This document shows, piece after piece, positions 22,049-33,654 of a stretch of DNA of 64,000 nucleotides. Each line of letters opens with the position of its first letter. Positions within the stretch are counted from its first letter, which is position 1. The DNA is taken from assembly GCA_964059195.1 (NCBI GenBank), contig CAXKWD010000006.1:174280825-174344824 (forward strand), in the 5' to 3' direction. The notes under the pieces were generated by a model, which saw only the letters and a program-made list of their open reading frames with translations, ran no database searches and was not told the DNA's origin. This DNA is from Ectobius pallidus. Its lineage: Eukaryota > Arthropoda > Insecta > Blattodea > Ectobiidae. Position numbers and translations under genes: made by a program.

Positions 22049-22415
22049 TACTTGAGGTCTCACAGACCGCTGTATAAAATTGAAGTTTTTATTGTGGCTC
22101 CGCTAACAGTGAAGGGTAAGTGATGCATATGGGGTGATAAAGGGTTTTGTAAAAGGAAAAGTAATGTAAATATGCCCTTCATAAAACGATTTCTAGACTG
22201 CAGGAGCGGTTTCTGTCTCACAGACGCCACGTCCATGATTAAGTTTGACTCATTCTGTGTCACATAAGTTATGTAATCTTCGTTCAACAATACCCTAGTT
22301 TTATTTAAGTAAAACCAAAGTAAAAAAAATTTTTATGTATGTATGTCACTCTAATAACAATCACATAGATTCCTTAAAAGTCGAACTGATTTCTGGACTG
22401 TCTCCCTGCTTTCAG
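22049..22415. other. Sequence upstream of terminal exon, probable intron
   Basis: A+T-rich, closing with 'tctccctgctttcag', a pyrimidine-rich tract and AG acceptor just before 22416. No other exon is visible in it. Confidence 0.45.
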
Positions 22416-22679
22416 GTCGAGATGATTCCTGAAGAGGACAGCCCGCCACTGATCAGTGGCGTGCAGCTAACGTGCAAACGAGAAGCCATACAATATCTCA
22501 TGAAGATGCTGGAGATAGCTCCGCATGGACCGCAGAGGTTGGCTTATCTCGAGCATCAGAAGTTTCTGGAGGCTGCAGGGAAGCACATCAGCGCCACGCA
22601 GCGGTCAGAACTGCTACTAGCCGCGTACAAGGGCTGCGATCTGGTAATCACCAATCCAGCCCCTAATGATGCCAGTTAA
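22416..22679 (+). CDS. Terminal coding exon, Orange-domain-like (tentative)
   Basis: Probable last exon of a host gene: 87 codons then TAA, entered in phase 0 after a good acceptor (pyrimidine tract ending TTTCAG at 22411-22415). Its G+C content is far above its neighbours. The peptide starts VEMIPEEDSPPLISGVQL and continues with the core CKREAIQYLMKMLEIAPHGP, a predicted helix, then a further helical stretch with 'LEHQKFLEAAGKH'; it ends NPAPNDAS. The core fits 'C..EA..YL....' of the Orange domain in bHLH-Orange regulators and aligns without gaps to the minus-strand exon at 36148-36425. There is no WRPW-type tail, so the identity is uncertain. The frame remains open upstream to 22335, but that part looks intronic. 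No upstream exon was found in the window. Confidence 0.6.
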   Translation, partial: VEMIPEEDSPPLISGVQLTCKREAIQYLMKMLEIAPHGPQRLAYLEHQKFLEAAGKHISATQRSELLLAAYKGCDLVITNPAPNDAS

Positions 22680-22702
22680 TGTAGGCTGCAAATATAGGCA
22701 TC

Positions 22703-23112
22703 CATGCGTTTCGTTTCCATGGTAACAGAAATGTTGGTGTTCAAATGTTTGGTTTCATACAATTTCATACATAATATGTGGATTCCATGGTATCAGAAGT
22801 TTAGGTGTATTTTATTCTACAGTAACAGAAGTTTAGGTGTATTTGGAATCCATGTATCAGAACTTTAGGCATTTAAGTGTTTGGTTGCCATCGTAAAAGA
22901 AGTTCAATTTTTTAAGTGTTTGGATTTCATGGTAACAGAAGAATAGGCATTTAAGTGTTTGGATTCCATGGCATTATAAGAGAATTTCATTTGCTCAATT
23001 GTTTGGTTGCCGTGGTAACAGAACTTACATTCAAATGTTTGGTTTCTATGGTGATACGAGTTCAGGTGGTCATAATGTATTTGGTTTCCATGGTAACACA
23101 GAGTATGACTGT
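22703..23112. repeat. ~38-bp tandem array with X-box-like palindromes, probable 3' UTR
   Basis: About eleven diverged units of 35-40 bp built on 'gtttggtttccatggtaaca' followed by 'gaagtttaggtgtttaag'. The best cores, GTTTCCATGGTAAC and GTTGCCGTGGTAAC, fit the RFX X-box pattern. It begins about 25 bp behind the stop of the exon at 22416-22679, so it is probably transcribed as 3' UTR. The open frame at 22955-23203 runs through the repeat and is not a gene. Confidence 0.8.
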
Positions 23113-24743
23113 TACTTATTTTGATGTTACCATTTGTGTAGTTTGGACCAGAAATGGAAACCGAACGTCACATTTGGTTCTAACAATGCTCCAAATGCAA
23201 TAGTCACATGACGTTACACTAGTCTAGAACTAAAAACCATAATCAAACAAGGATCTAATTTTAAAAAGTATATTATGATAGTGTAATATTTATATAGGTT
23301 GTTTATAGCTTAGATTGTTGTAGTGTGATGGATTCGTTACATGATCACTCTCACTCACTCTCTCTCTCTCTCTCTTTCTCTCTAGAGTCACAAATAACAA
23401 GTGCCATTTTAAGTCACAATTTATTTCTAAAAGTACAAAAATATATAAATATATCTAGTCTACTTATAATATGTTGTTTGTCAATGCAACAATGTCCCTG
23501 AATCAAAACTTGCTTAAAGTAACTTGCAAGTAAAACTTGCTTACCACTCTTAAAGTAACATGGTGTATTCAAATACATAGCAAAGCCTACTGTAGCTTAC
23601 TCATGGTAGTTTAACTTATTTGACCACGTGACCAACGAGTGCATTTGTTTAACTTCCACCCTGTATATTATAATGTTACACATATCTCCTCAAGAGATTT
23701 ATATCATATTCAATTGGAATAAATTTTCGTATAAACGCTATAATAATACATCATGTTACACCAATATTATTTAGAATGTAATTTTTAACACTCTGTAGTT
23801 TTCTATCCAAGAGCAAAGTGCATTACTTGTATCTGTGCATAAATACAGAGAGTAATAATGATTAAAAGTCTTAACACATATATGTCCGAGACTCAATTTC
23901 TCACATTATATACAGACCTATGCCGGACCGCAAAGAAAACACTTAATACAATGATTAGGTCTTGAACATTATTCTGTAGATTTTACTTTTTTTTTTTTAA
24001 ATTTTCTTTTGGATTATTTTTCATTATTTTATCACATATTTAAAGCATCATATCTTACAGGGTGCTTATGCATTTAAGAATAGGCCTACTGTCTACCAGT
24101 TTATTAGCTTTTTGAGTAATTGAAAAATTAATATTGAGAAATTTGCATATTTTAAATCGAAACTTTTCACACAACTGTTCAGTAAAATGTCTTGAGTTTT
24201 TTAATAGGACTAATGACATATTTAGCAAAAATCATGCATGATTTTTTCTATATATTTACTGAAAAAGACAACAAATAATATTCAATGAGTGTGTCAAATT
24301 AAAAAAAAAAAAATTATGGTCACCACACGTATTTTATTTTCTATCGAAAAAACTATTAATGTAATCAGAAAATTCCCAAGCTGTATTTTTTAGTAATACT
24401 CACAGTAAAATCTTCAAAAACCTTGCTTTAAATCTATAGAACATATTTAGTTCTGAATATTTCCAAATAAAAGTATGGAAATCTGACTTTAAACTTTTGA
24501 TTGATATTAAAATGAAAAATATATACAAGCAGCCTCATTAGAAATAACCTTACAACTGATGCCTTAAAATGAACCAACCTGAATATTATCTTTTCTTTTC
24601 TTAGAGATAATCTTCTGATGGCAATTTAATATTGCCCAAAAAATCATCACTTAGATTTAAACATTTAATCAGTATAGCATTTATATATTGCATAATTAGG
24701 GAGACATATAAGTACCTGAGGGCAAAAAAACTTAGCCAACATA
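23113..24743. other. A+T-rich stretch, possible rest of 3' UTR
   Basis: Contains a (CT)n tract at about 23347-23385. An AATAAA hexamer at 23719-23724 could serve polyadenylation of the upstream exon, but this cannot be shown. The segment 23920-23970 ('gccggaccgcaaagaaaaca', 'atgattaggtcttgaac') recurs near 37790. No gene is seen. Confidence 0.35.
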
Positions 24744-25263
24744 CAGGGTGTTAATGAATAACACCAAAATATTTTACCTGTGTATAGAGGGGACACAGAC
24801 AAGCAATTTTTGTTATGAGATTTTTGCTCTATGACGTAAAATGTGTATGCTACATGACATTAAAATAATTATAATTAGGTGCTCATAAGACAATAATGAA
24901 GCGAAATAGGGTTGATATTTTCATTAAATTGACTTCATGCTTTCTTAGTGACCGAAAAAATCCCAATTTTTAATCATTCATCAACAGCTATATCATAATT
25001 TAGTGTCTGTAAAATCTGCAAAATTTATAGGCTAATCACATGACTGGAAGCCACTGCATTAGTTTTTTTATTCATTACTCCAGTGATAACAACGAAGTTC
25101 CTTTGTTTTGCATTTTTTTTTTCAAATGTTAGTGGCGGCAATTCCCTGGGAGATTTTATGGAAAAATTGAATCCATAGTGGAAAAATCTCCTAATAAAAG
25201 TTGCTTGTCTATGTCCCCTCTATACATAGGTAAAATATTCCGGTGTTATTCATTAACACCCTG
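24744..25263. mobile_element. MITE with TACAGGGTGTTAATGAATAACACC ends
   Basis: Long imperfect inverted ends of about 70 bp: 'cagggtgttaatgaataaca' at the left and its inverse 'cattaacaccctg' at the right, then 'aaaatattttacctgtgtat' and 'gaggggac' with their inverses. TA flanks both sides, fitting a Tc1/mariner-type TA duplication. No transposase. A second copy at 46571-48313 contains a nested insertion. Confidence 0.85.
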
Positions 25264-25631
25264 TATAATATTAAGGCATACAGTATTTTTAGAACAAAAA
25301 AACAGAAATTGCTAATTTTCAACAAAAATTGTGTATATTTCACCCACTACTTCTTCTCAGTAACAATACTGATGTTTTAGTAAGCTAGGTACAAGCTATA
25401 TAGTGTTTATACAGCTTGTTTACATTACTCTATCCTAACTTAAAAACTAAACCTATCTACTTAAAATAGTGCGTAAGTTTGTTTGTGTGTAAAAGAAAAT
25501 AAATGTTTAATAAAAATAAAATCCGTACATTAGTGACTATTTTCTTTTGACTAGAACAATTTTTAGAACATTACAACCTGTTTCCGTATCCTTCCTTCAC
25601 AGTAAAGAAACAAAAATGAACTAAATAAAAT

Positions 25632-26519
25632 CAGGTAAACTGATGAAACAAAGTGCCAGTATGTTTTTTTTTTTAAATCAGTTATGACTGCAAATATGAT
25701 ATGCAGAATGTGTTTTTTTTTTAAATTGATTTCCAAGTTAAGCTCCAGATTTATTCATTAAGCAGGGCTTACGGAAGAAGAAAGGTCTACCATCTCGGCC
25801 ACCTGGGTCATTTTAACGGTCTAGTTGGATAAGCGCATGTAAATCAATATGTTTTTTGTCATAGCTACCTGTATTTTAATTTCCAAGGCCTTATAAGATC
25901 ACAGTAAAACAATTGGCTATGTTGTCAAGATAACTGATTTTCATTTTTTTATAAATTCTTTCGAATACGTATATTACCATAAAATACACTAAATTGAGCA
26001 TTACTCCGAAACAGGTCAACCGATTTTATCCATTATGAATAGACGTCTTCCCATGGACATTATAAATGTGTATACCAAGTTTCATAAAAATCCGGTAAAG
26101 CGTATTTGAGTTACCGCGTCTTTAAAATATACACTAAATTGGGTTTTACTCCGGTACCGGTCAACAGATTAGGTTCAAATTCAATAAGGCACTTCTTATG
26201 GACGTCATAAATGGGTATACCAAGTTTCATAGAAATCCGATACAGCGTATTTGAGTGATAATTCTAATAGAAAGGCGCCATAATCTATTAAAATAGGCAC
26301 TAAATTGGGCATTACTCCGGTACCGGTGAACCGATTTGGTTCAATATCAATAGGGTTCTTCCCATGGACATTATAAATGTGTTTTCCAAGTTTCATGAAA
26401 ATCCGATAAAGCGTATTTGAGTTATGGTGCGGACAGACACACGGACAGACGGACAGACAGACGGACAGACATTTTTTCGTCCACCACACAATCTCATAAA
26501 GTACCATACTGGCACTTAA
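25632..26519 (+). mobile_element. AAGTGCCAG-family transposon, copy 2
   Basis: Starts 'caggtaaactgatgaaacaa', with AAGTGCCAGTATG behind it, and ends 'catactggcacttaa'. Flanks TAAAAT (25626-25631) and TAAAAC (26520-26525) fit the 6-bp duplication seen at 47006/48215. The right half contains three diverged ~150-bp units followed by 'acggacagacggacagac'. No transposase. Confidence 0.85.
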
Positions 26520-26689
26520 TAAAACAGTGAAAGAAAGAGAAGTGTATTACACAAATAAAAGCAACAGAAAGATAAGAAAATAAACTCTGAAAGAATATTT
26601 GAAAATACAATTAAAACAAGATATCAGAACACAGTACATGGATATGTTACTTAAATACATAAAAGCTACACAAATGGCATGATTCTTTT

Positions 26690-26840
26690 GCCACTTAAGG
26701 GGTGACCGAAGTATGGAGAAGTTTTTTGAATTGTTTGTGCTATAAACTTGAATTTTTGCACACTTAACTAGAACCACGACAAAGGTACAGTTCACTTCAA
26801 TAATTTTTATTTGTTCCAGAGATATTAATTAAAGAAAATT
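26690..26840. repeat. Dispersed repeat R5, copy 1
   Basis: Inverse match to 34770-34890 through 'ctataaacttgaatttttgc', 'gaccgaagtat' and 'gagatatta'. Non-coding. Confidence 0.5.
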
Positions 26841-26959
26841 ATTTACTCTACTGCTAGACGTAAATGTAAATTACGTATTTAACAGAAAAATAAACTTAAT
26901 TAAAATATCAGATTTATTAACATTGAGAACGTTTTATATAAATGTTTAAACCTATTTTG

Positions 26960-28005
26960 TCTCCTTTTACATGCATAGAGCCTATGATAAACATCCATAT
27001 TTCTCAACTAAAAATACAAAGCCTACAGCTATGAATAACTTATCAGTGGATAGAATTTTTTACCGACTTATGATATGGCATACTCATTGGCACAAACTCA
27101 GATTGAAATAATTGAAAATGCTGTCCCTGCAATACGAACTCTTATTCTACATCAAAATGTGAAGTGAGAAAATTATATTTTCCATATCCAGGGTAGAGAA
27201 AGTTAAGTGATTGCATCACATTGTGCATTATTTTCGTGGATTTCATTCTTCAATATTTATTTACACCAATGAATTATATCCATAGCTTCTCTCTTTTGTC
27301 CAAGTCCCGTATTATTAATTTCCAAAGCTACCTGTGAGCACTGCCAACAATACACTGTTGTCATGTGAACTGTATAGTCCAGTTATTCAATGCATATCCA
27401 GGCGGCTTCCTTTCGTTAGGAGGAAAACTTTGCCGACAGCTCAACATTTGTTCTTTGTTTTTACCACACCAATCAGCTAGTTACCCCAGCCAATCAAAAT
27501 CTAAGAATGTCCTGTGGCGATTTTGACAGCTACTCGTCTACTCCGCGTGAAGTGAAATGCGCGGTTGCAAGATCAAGTAAACAATAAGACGTGTGAATTG
27601 AATAAAGCGAAGGAAGAACTGAGGTCAGTGATAACAATGAGAGAATATTGCAACGTTGCTTTTTGTTTTGGAAAGCGGAAGCCAAGACTGATTTAGTCAG
27701 ATCAATTAACATAAAGAAACACCGAAACCTTTGAAGCCGACTGGCCATGCAATGAATAACTGCACTGTACATGGAATTTGATTTGGATTGGATAATTCTG
27801 TGTAAAAAGGTATTTTGTCTCCCCAAAAACATTCAATTTTCGGCATTTAAAATCAAAATTTTTCAAAATCCTTTCTTAGTGAGCACTTACATTATGAAAC
27901 GAAGGTACTGTCAAAATTCAAAGTCTCTACCTATTATAGTTTAGGCTCTACGTTGATTTCTCTGTCAGTCATTAAGTCAGTCAGGACAAAGCCTGACAAA
28001 GCCTA
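26960..28005 (-). mobile_element. Helitron-related remnant
   Basis: The right part is the inverse of the Helitron 5' region: at 27840-27995 'tcctttcttagtgagcactt', 'gaaggtactgtcaaaattca' and 'cagtcaggacaaagcct', as in the plus-strand copies. The left part (26980-27060) matches the inner segment of 59578-60899 around 'aaagcctacagctatga' and 'tcagtggata'. No CTAG 3' end is visible and no protein is preserved. Confidence 0.65.
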
Positions 28006-28423
28006 TAACCTACAAAATATATGATACACACAGAATATGTCTCTAATTATCTTTACACAAAGTGTGTAATATGCAGTCAGCTACTTATGAAAAACTCATT
28101 AGAACTTGCACCTATAGAATGGGCTAGTAATATGAAAATAAACGACTGCATAGCAAGTTACAGCTACGGATCCTTTAAACGTGTCACACATTATCAGCAG
28201 TTGTCAGCAGGCAATTACAATATATCACTTAACCAGACATTAGAGTTATCAGCGAATTAGCTGTGGATAACTTTGGTCCAGACTCCAGCCTCCTTGTGAA
28301 GGATTTACGAATTGTGGTTTTTACTAGAGAGAAAATGTTTTTCTTTGACTGTCACGGAATCCTGATAATAGACATATTTTCCTTGATATACATAATTGAA
28401 TTCTGCATACATCATGGAAAATA
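28006..28423. other. Intergenic, nothing identified
   Basis: Two frames of 60-80 codons on the plus strand show no known domain or splice context. Confidence 0.3.
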
Positions 28424-29093
28424 CGAGGGCCATCCACAAAGTAAGTTCCCCTAGGGCCGCTTACAGAAATAAAACACAATTTCATGGATATATTTATTGC
28501 AACAGATGCAGCAAGAGTTCAGCTATTTTTTAACATATTCTCCACCGAAATTGAGACATTTGTCGTAACATGGGACCAACTTTTGAACACCTGTGCCACA
28601 GAAGTCTGCTGCCTGGGATTTGAACCACTGAGTGACAACCATCTCCGCTTCTCTGTCATTCACTGTCATTTATTGAGGTGTAGGAAAAAATGAAAATCTT
28701 TGGATGCGCGGTCCAAGCTGTAGGGTGGAGACTTCAACACTTCCCTGGCCAGTCTCTTGCAAAAATTCGGCTAGGAGATGTTTCAACATCCACCCTACAG
28801 CCCGGACCTCGCTCCCAGTGATTTCCATCTTTGCCTACTCCTCAATGAATCACAGAGCATGACAGAGAAGCGGAGATGATTGTCACAAATTGGTTGAAAT
28901 ACCAGGCAGTAGACTTCTACGACACAAGTGTTCAAAAGTTGGTCCCGAGGTATGACAAATTTCTCAATTCCGGTGGGGAATATGTTGAAAAATAGCTGAA
29001 CACTTGCTATATCTGTTGCAATAAATATTTCTATGATCTTTGTTTGTTTGTGTAAATGACCCTAGGGAAACTTTACTTTGTGGACGAACATCG
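28424..29093. mobile_element. Fold-back mariner, copy 3
   Basis: Ends CGAGGGCCATCCACAAAGTA and (inverted) CTTTGTGGACGAACATCG, flanked by TA at 28422-28423 and 29094-29095. The left arm on the minus strand and the right arm on the plus strand both decode to broken pieces of the same mariner C-terminus ('PDLAPSDFHL' on the right arm near 28800). Same architecture as copy 2. Confidence 0.85.
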
Positions 29094-29095
29094 TA

Positions 29096-30425
29096 TGCTT
29101 ATTATTGTAAATATTTTGTTTCAAACGCTCCTAGGCAGAAACATTGTTGTTAGTCACTCGCGGGGAAAAAAATTGTTTTGAAAACTTTCGTTAAATTGAT
29201 AGTTTTTATGAATAAAACTATTGCATTTTAACCAAAAATACATGCTAGGTTAACTCTCGTTCTACATCTGGGAGACAGGACCCAAGAAGGAACCTTGAGG
29301 AACTCTCGAACAGTTAACTTCATACATGATCAAAGTTAGGCGTCTGTTATTAACCAAGAGACATATCTCATTGTTGCCCTGGGCGGTGCAATTGTTACAG
29401 GAGCTTCCTTCTACATAAAATTAATTTGCAAAGGCCCCGTAATGAGCATGAAAGTAAGGCCGCATCTAATTGCACTACTGCAACTTCATAAATATTCTTA
29501 TAGATGTCAGCTAATTGTACTTCTGTTTTAAGACAACTTTCATTTGCAAGTCGATCGTCTTCTTTTTTCCCTCCCCTCCTTAGAGAGTGCAAAGGCATCA
29601 TAAAAGAGAAGAGAAATTTACGTTCCAATGGGAAGAAACAAGGGCGCAATTAAAGTGTCTGCATTTGCACACCGATTGTCATTTATTTTCCTTGAGCATG
29701 TTGGTATTTATTATTGCGAACAAATAATTGAAGGCGGTGTCTTGGTTTTTTACAGAGTTGGCAATTCGGATGCCAGGCTGGGCAACATAAAGTGCTTCCT
29801 ATCGAATATAATCTTACTCATTGAGGTTTTTGGGTGTGTACGCCATACGCAGGCGTCGTCGTCAATTTACAGAACGACCTATTTCAAGAATAATAACAAT
29901 AAAATCCGTGGATTTTCTTGGAAAGCGTCCACTCTTTGAATCCAAGTCGAACAAGTGAAGTTGGATATTTAATTTACTTACTCATTATTTCAAAAACAAG
30001 TTCTTTAACGTCGATTAATGATGCAATTCGAACGACGGAGGAATTTCTAGCAAAATCGTAAGACTGAACATTTGTTTTCGAGTTATAAAGGAAGTACAGT
30101 AATTTAAAAGTCTCAAAGACAGCAGCTAAACCAATAAAAATTTTATTCGCCATTATTTTTATATACAGGGTGTACCAAAAAGGCAGGCTTTGGAGAAACA
30201 TTCCTTGCATATAGAGGGTGAAATTAGGTCGTATGAACATGGGTCCGAAAATGCCTTATTTCCTTGATAGAACCCTTTTCTTCACCTGCAACTATTAGCA
30301 GAATACTCAAAATGTTGAAAAGTCCTCCGTTAGCACAGATAGATCCGTCAACCAGCCGTCGCATGGACACCCTGATGCAATATCTACGATTAAATTAATT
30401 TTTTTTGAGTACATGAAAAAATATA
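29096..30425. other. Intergenic, with one TIR-like mariner end
   Basis: Mostly unassigned. At 30165-30190 'tatacagggtgtaccaaaaa' begins a short G+C-richer stretch that looks like the end of a mariner-type element, but no matching far end was found. A plus-strand frame at 29628-29939 (103 codons) has no recognisable domain. Confidence 0.35.
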
Positions 30426-31241
30426 TCTCTATATATATAAAAGGTTTTGTCCTGACTGACTTAATGACAGAGAATCAACGTAGAGCCTAAACTATAATAG
30501 GTAGAGACTTGGAATTTTGACAGTACCTTCGTTTCATAGTTTAAGTGCTCACTAAGAAAGGATTTTGCAAAATTTTGATTTTAAATGCCAAAAATAAAAT
30601 GTTTTTGAGTATACTTAATCCCTTTTTACACAGAATTATCAAATCCAAATCACAGTTCACATTACAACATATTGTTGCCAGTGGTCTCAGATGGGTTTGG
30701 AAATAAATGAAACGGGACTTTGAGAAATTACAGAAGATAAATCCACGAAAATAATGCAGTCACATAATTTTCTCTACCCTGGACATAGAGAAAACAATAC
30801 GAGGTATGGTAATGTGTATATTATTATATTATATCGCAGGTTTTTGGAGAGAGAAGTATGAAAGTGATATTCCATTTCTGTTTAATTTCATCCCCAAAAC
30901 GGTTTTATGGTAACATGAGAGTGAGAAATAAAATATTCCGCAAAGACAATACAATTTAATGTTACCGAATTTCTGTTTCTTCTTATTTGAACCCCTACCA
31001 GGCTTGGTGGATAGAAGCGATGGGATGCAAAATTCTATATCCTCTATGAGCCATAAAAATCTATATCAAGCGTTTTCTGAGGGAATAATTTGAGTGTGAT
31101 AAGTCGTTCTGCCTATTTCAAATTATAAATACCTATATAAGGACCTAGAATTTAAAAATGAAAAGTCCTTCGTAAGTTAATTTCCAATTACAAACTAAAA
31201 AAAAAAAAAAAACCCGGGCGACGCCGGGCCTTTTAAGCTAG
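30426..31241 (+). mobile_element. Non-autonomous Helitron, copy 1
   Basis: Begins TCTCTATATATATAAAAGG after an A and ends in a G+C-rich hairpin (CCCGGGCGACGCCGGG) 8-12 bases before the final CTAG (31238-31241), followed by T. A 5' TC, a 3' hairpin plus CTRR, and A|T insertion without target duplication are the Helitron hallmarks. The interior has 'tatcgcaggtttttggagag' shared with the other copies. No protein is encoded. Confidence 0.88.
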
Positions 31242-31651
31242 TAAGGTAATAAATGAGTTTATCAAAATCTAAACTTTGTCGCTCGCCTCATTGGCTTATA
31301 ATTATAGTTCGCATGTTTATGACCTAAAAAGTGGAAAATATGACTGCAAATATGCCCTTAAAAATTCTAAATACGACCTAATCAAGTAGGTATTTTCAAA
31401 AAATAAATGTTGTAATTTAAAACGTTTAAAGACACTAAATTCTTACAACCCATGAATTCAATGGATAATCACTTTTTAACAATTTTTCAGTTTTACCTGT
31501 AAAGAACTTCTATTTTTTTTTTTTAAATTTATTTATTAAGAATTCACTCCTGTTTGCTCGCTTTATCAGCTCCAAATACTCGTAATATTTCATAGATCGT
31601 GCGTGTCCTTATAAAATATGAACAATTGCATTAACTTTAAAATTTAAGTTA

Positions 31652-31894
31652 CCCGATGAGGTCGTTGGAGTTTTTCAATTGGCCTAATCCTTCTGGTGGC
31701 ACTATGGTCCTGGGGTCGACTCAGCCTCTAACAGAAATGAGTACCAGGAGCAATCCTGGGGTAAAGGCGGCCGGTGCGTAAGGCTGACAACCTTACCACA
31801 TTCATGTGCCGATGTCTAAAAATCTGGGAGCCTCAACCTCCTGGAACCCTCTGGGCCTCCATGGCCTGTAATAGGGAACACTTTACTTTTTTAC
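31652..31894 (+). mobile_element. SINE family 1, 5'-truncated copy
   Basis: The body from 'cccgatgaggtcgttggag' to 'cactttacttttttacc'; the tRNA-like head with boxes A and B is absent. Nested inside 31304-32646. Confidence 0.85.
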
Positions 31895-31926
31895 CTATTA
31901 ATTTGGTATAGGCCTATACATTAAAT

Positions 31927-32376
31927 TAGGGATGGGTGGATACCAGATTTTCTCGATACTCGATACTCGATACCGATACATGATTTTTCCCTCGATACTC
32001 AATACTTCGATACTCCATACCGTCAACATTTCCAGTTTCATGAAATAGGTAGGCCTACATTAAAATTAAAATTTGAGAGAACTGTGTAATACCAACTAAA
32101 TTAATTAAGTGTGCATATTTAATGAGACAAAATTTAACATCATCAGTAGCCTATAATTATTTTTAAACTCTACATTAAAACTAAAATTAGTTTTTGAAAC
32201 AGTCCACTTACAAGTTTTTGTTGAAAAATACTAGCATTCTCACTTAATTGCTTAATTTCAGAATTACCAAAGTATCGAAAAAGTACCGAGCAAGTTTTCT
32301 GAAGTATCGATCGATGCCGATACCATGCAAGTATCGAGAGTATCGAGGTATCGAAAGTATCGAGGACCCATCCCTA
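31927..32376. mobile_element. hAT-type MITE rich in TATCGA words
   Basis: Inverted ends TAGGGATGGGTGGATACC and 'gaggacccatcccta', with a perfect 8-bp target duplication CATTAAAT at 31919-31926 and 32377-32384. Both subterminal regions are full of 'tcgatactcgatac' and 'gtatcgag' words, a candidate transposase-binding cluster. Non-coding. Confidence 0.92.
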
Positions 32377-32659
32377 CATTAAATTAATGAAATGGATTTC
32401 AAATTTAACTCCACCATGTAGAACATAAACTGTACAATTGTGCTCCTTTACCGAATTCATAGCTGAAATATGCCGCTGAATTACAAATTTGGTCAAAATA
32501 TGACCAAGACCACAAAAAGACCAAAATATGGCCTTATATGCAAAATAAAAACGGTCCGATTAGGATAACAATTCGTGTATAATTTGTGTTTGCGGCCAGA
32601 ACGGACGTCAGGACAAAAATATGACGTCATAAACATCCGAACCCTAACTTACTTATAAC

Positions 32660-33142
32660 TAGGGAGCGGATTTCTATGACCTAAAAAATAAGATATAGGC
32701 CTATGCATGCACTTATGACCTAAAAACATTAAAATATGACCAATAAAATTTAAAATATGACCAATGAAATTTAAAATATGACTTTACCACTTACACTTTG
32801 TGTATATTTTTTTTAAGTTTCATTACAATTCATTTTATTAAAATACGATGTTCATTATTTAAAATATCTGTAAATTCTCAAAAAGTATCATTATAATGCA
32901 AAATTTACAAAATATATGAAACTTCAAAATTTCTTTAATATGCACACAAATATGCCAAAAAATTGACCGAAATTTGCATATTCAGAATAAATATGTTACA
33001 ATAGTTGAAAATTTCCTAAATATGCAGTTATATACAAAATAAAAGCCGTTATATTTTCACCAGAATATAATGCAATATCTGAATATAATGCAGATATAAT
33101 GCAAAGGGGAAAATATGACATGTCATAGAAATCCGCCCCCTA
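32660..33142. mobile_element. hAT-type MITE, family C, copy 2
   Basis: Ends TAGGGAGCGGATTTCTATGAC / GTCATAGAAATCCGCCCCCTA, with a perfect 8-bp duplication CTTATAAC at 32652-32659 and 33143-33150. This copy defines the family's boundaries. It starts 13 bp behind the preceding element. Confidence 0.93.
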
Positions 33143-33150
33143 CTTATAAC

Positions 33151-33654
33151 AAAATGGGTTCTTAATATTTAACCATCGTCCTATCAAGTAGGGCATTTTG
33201 CGTCATTATTTGATCTCTATATAGCCTAAATAAATCTGGTATTTTGAGTAATGTCCCTTAAGCCTGTTTTGTCCACACGTGACTTATGCCATTCTTGCGC
33301 GTGCGCACTGCAAACCTGCATCGGTGCATGTGAATTACACTGCACCCTGTGCGCTATAAAATTCCCAGGACCGGGGAATAAACCCAACGGAATTTCCCGT
33401 GCTTGCAGTTTTGATGGCATGCCAATAAAAGCCGGCTTCAATTTGTTTGTTTCATGAAGTTTTCTAACCAGGCAAATGCACGATAAGTGAAATGGACAGA
33501 AAAAACTTTTAAAGTGCACAATTATTTAGCCGGCAAATTTCACTCCGATATCGAGATTCGGTTTTACTAAATCCAAAGATACGCGTCAGTGCATGCAAAG
33601 TTTAACAACTTTTACAGATAACATTAAGGCAGAATTTAAGTGTTGACTCAAATT
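33151..33654. other. Intergenic, nothing identified
   Basis: Slightly G+C-richer at 33270-33450, with overlapping short frames on both strands but no recognisable domain. Confidence 0.3.

Larger units (their letters stand above)
31304..32646. mobile_element. hAT-like element with two nested insertions
   Basis: The right end 'atgacgtcataaacatccga' plus 'accctaac' and the left end 'tagttcgcatgtttatgacc' are inverse to each other except in the outermost bases. Inside lie a SINE (31652-31894) and a MITE (31927-32376). The remaining sequence is of the 'aaatatgacc' type of family C. No target duplication can be read. Confidence 0.65.
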
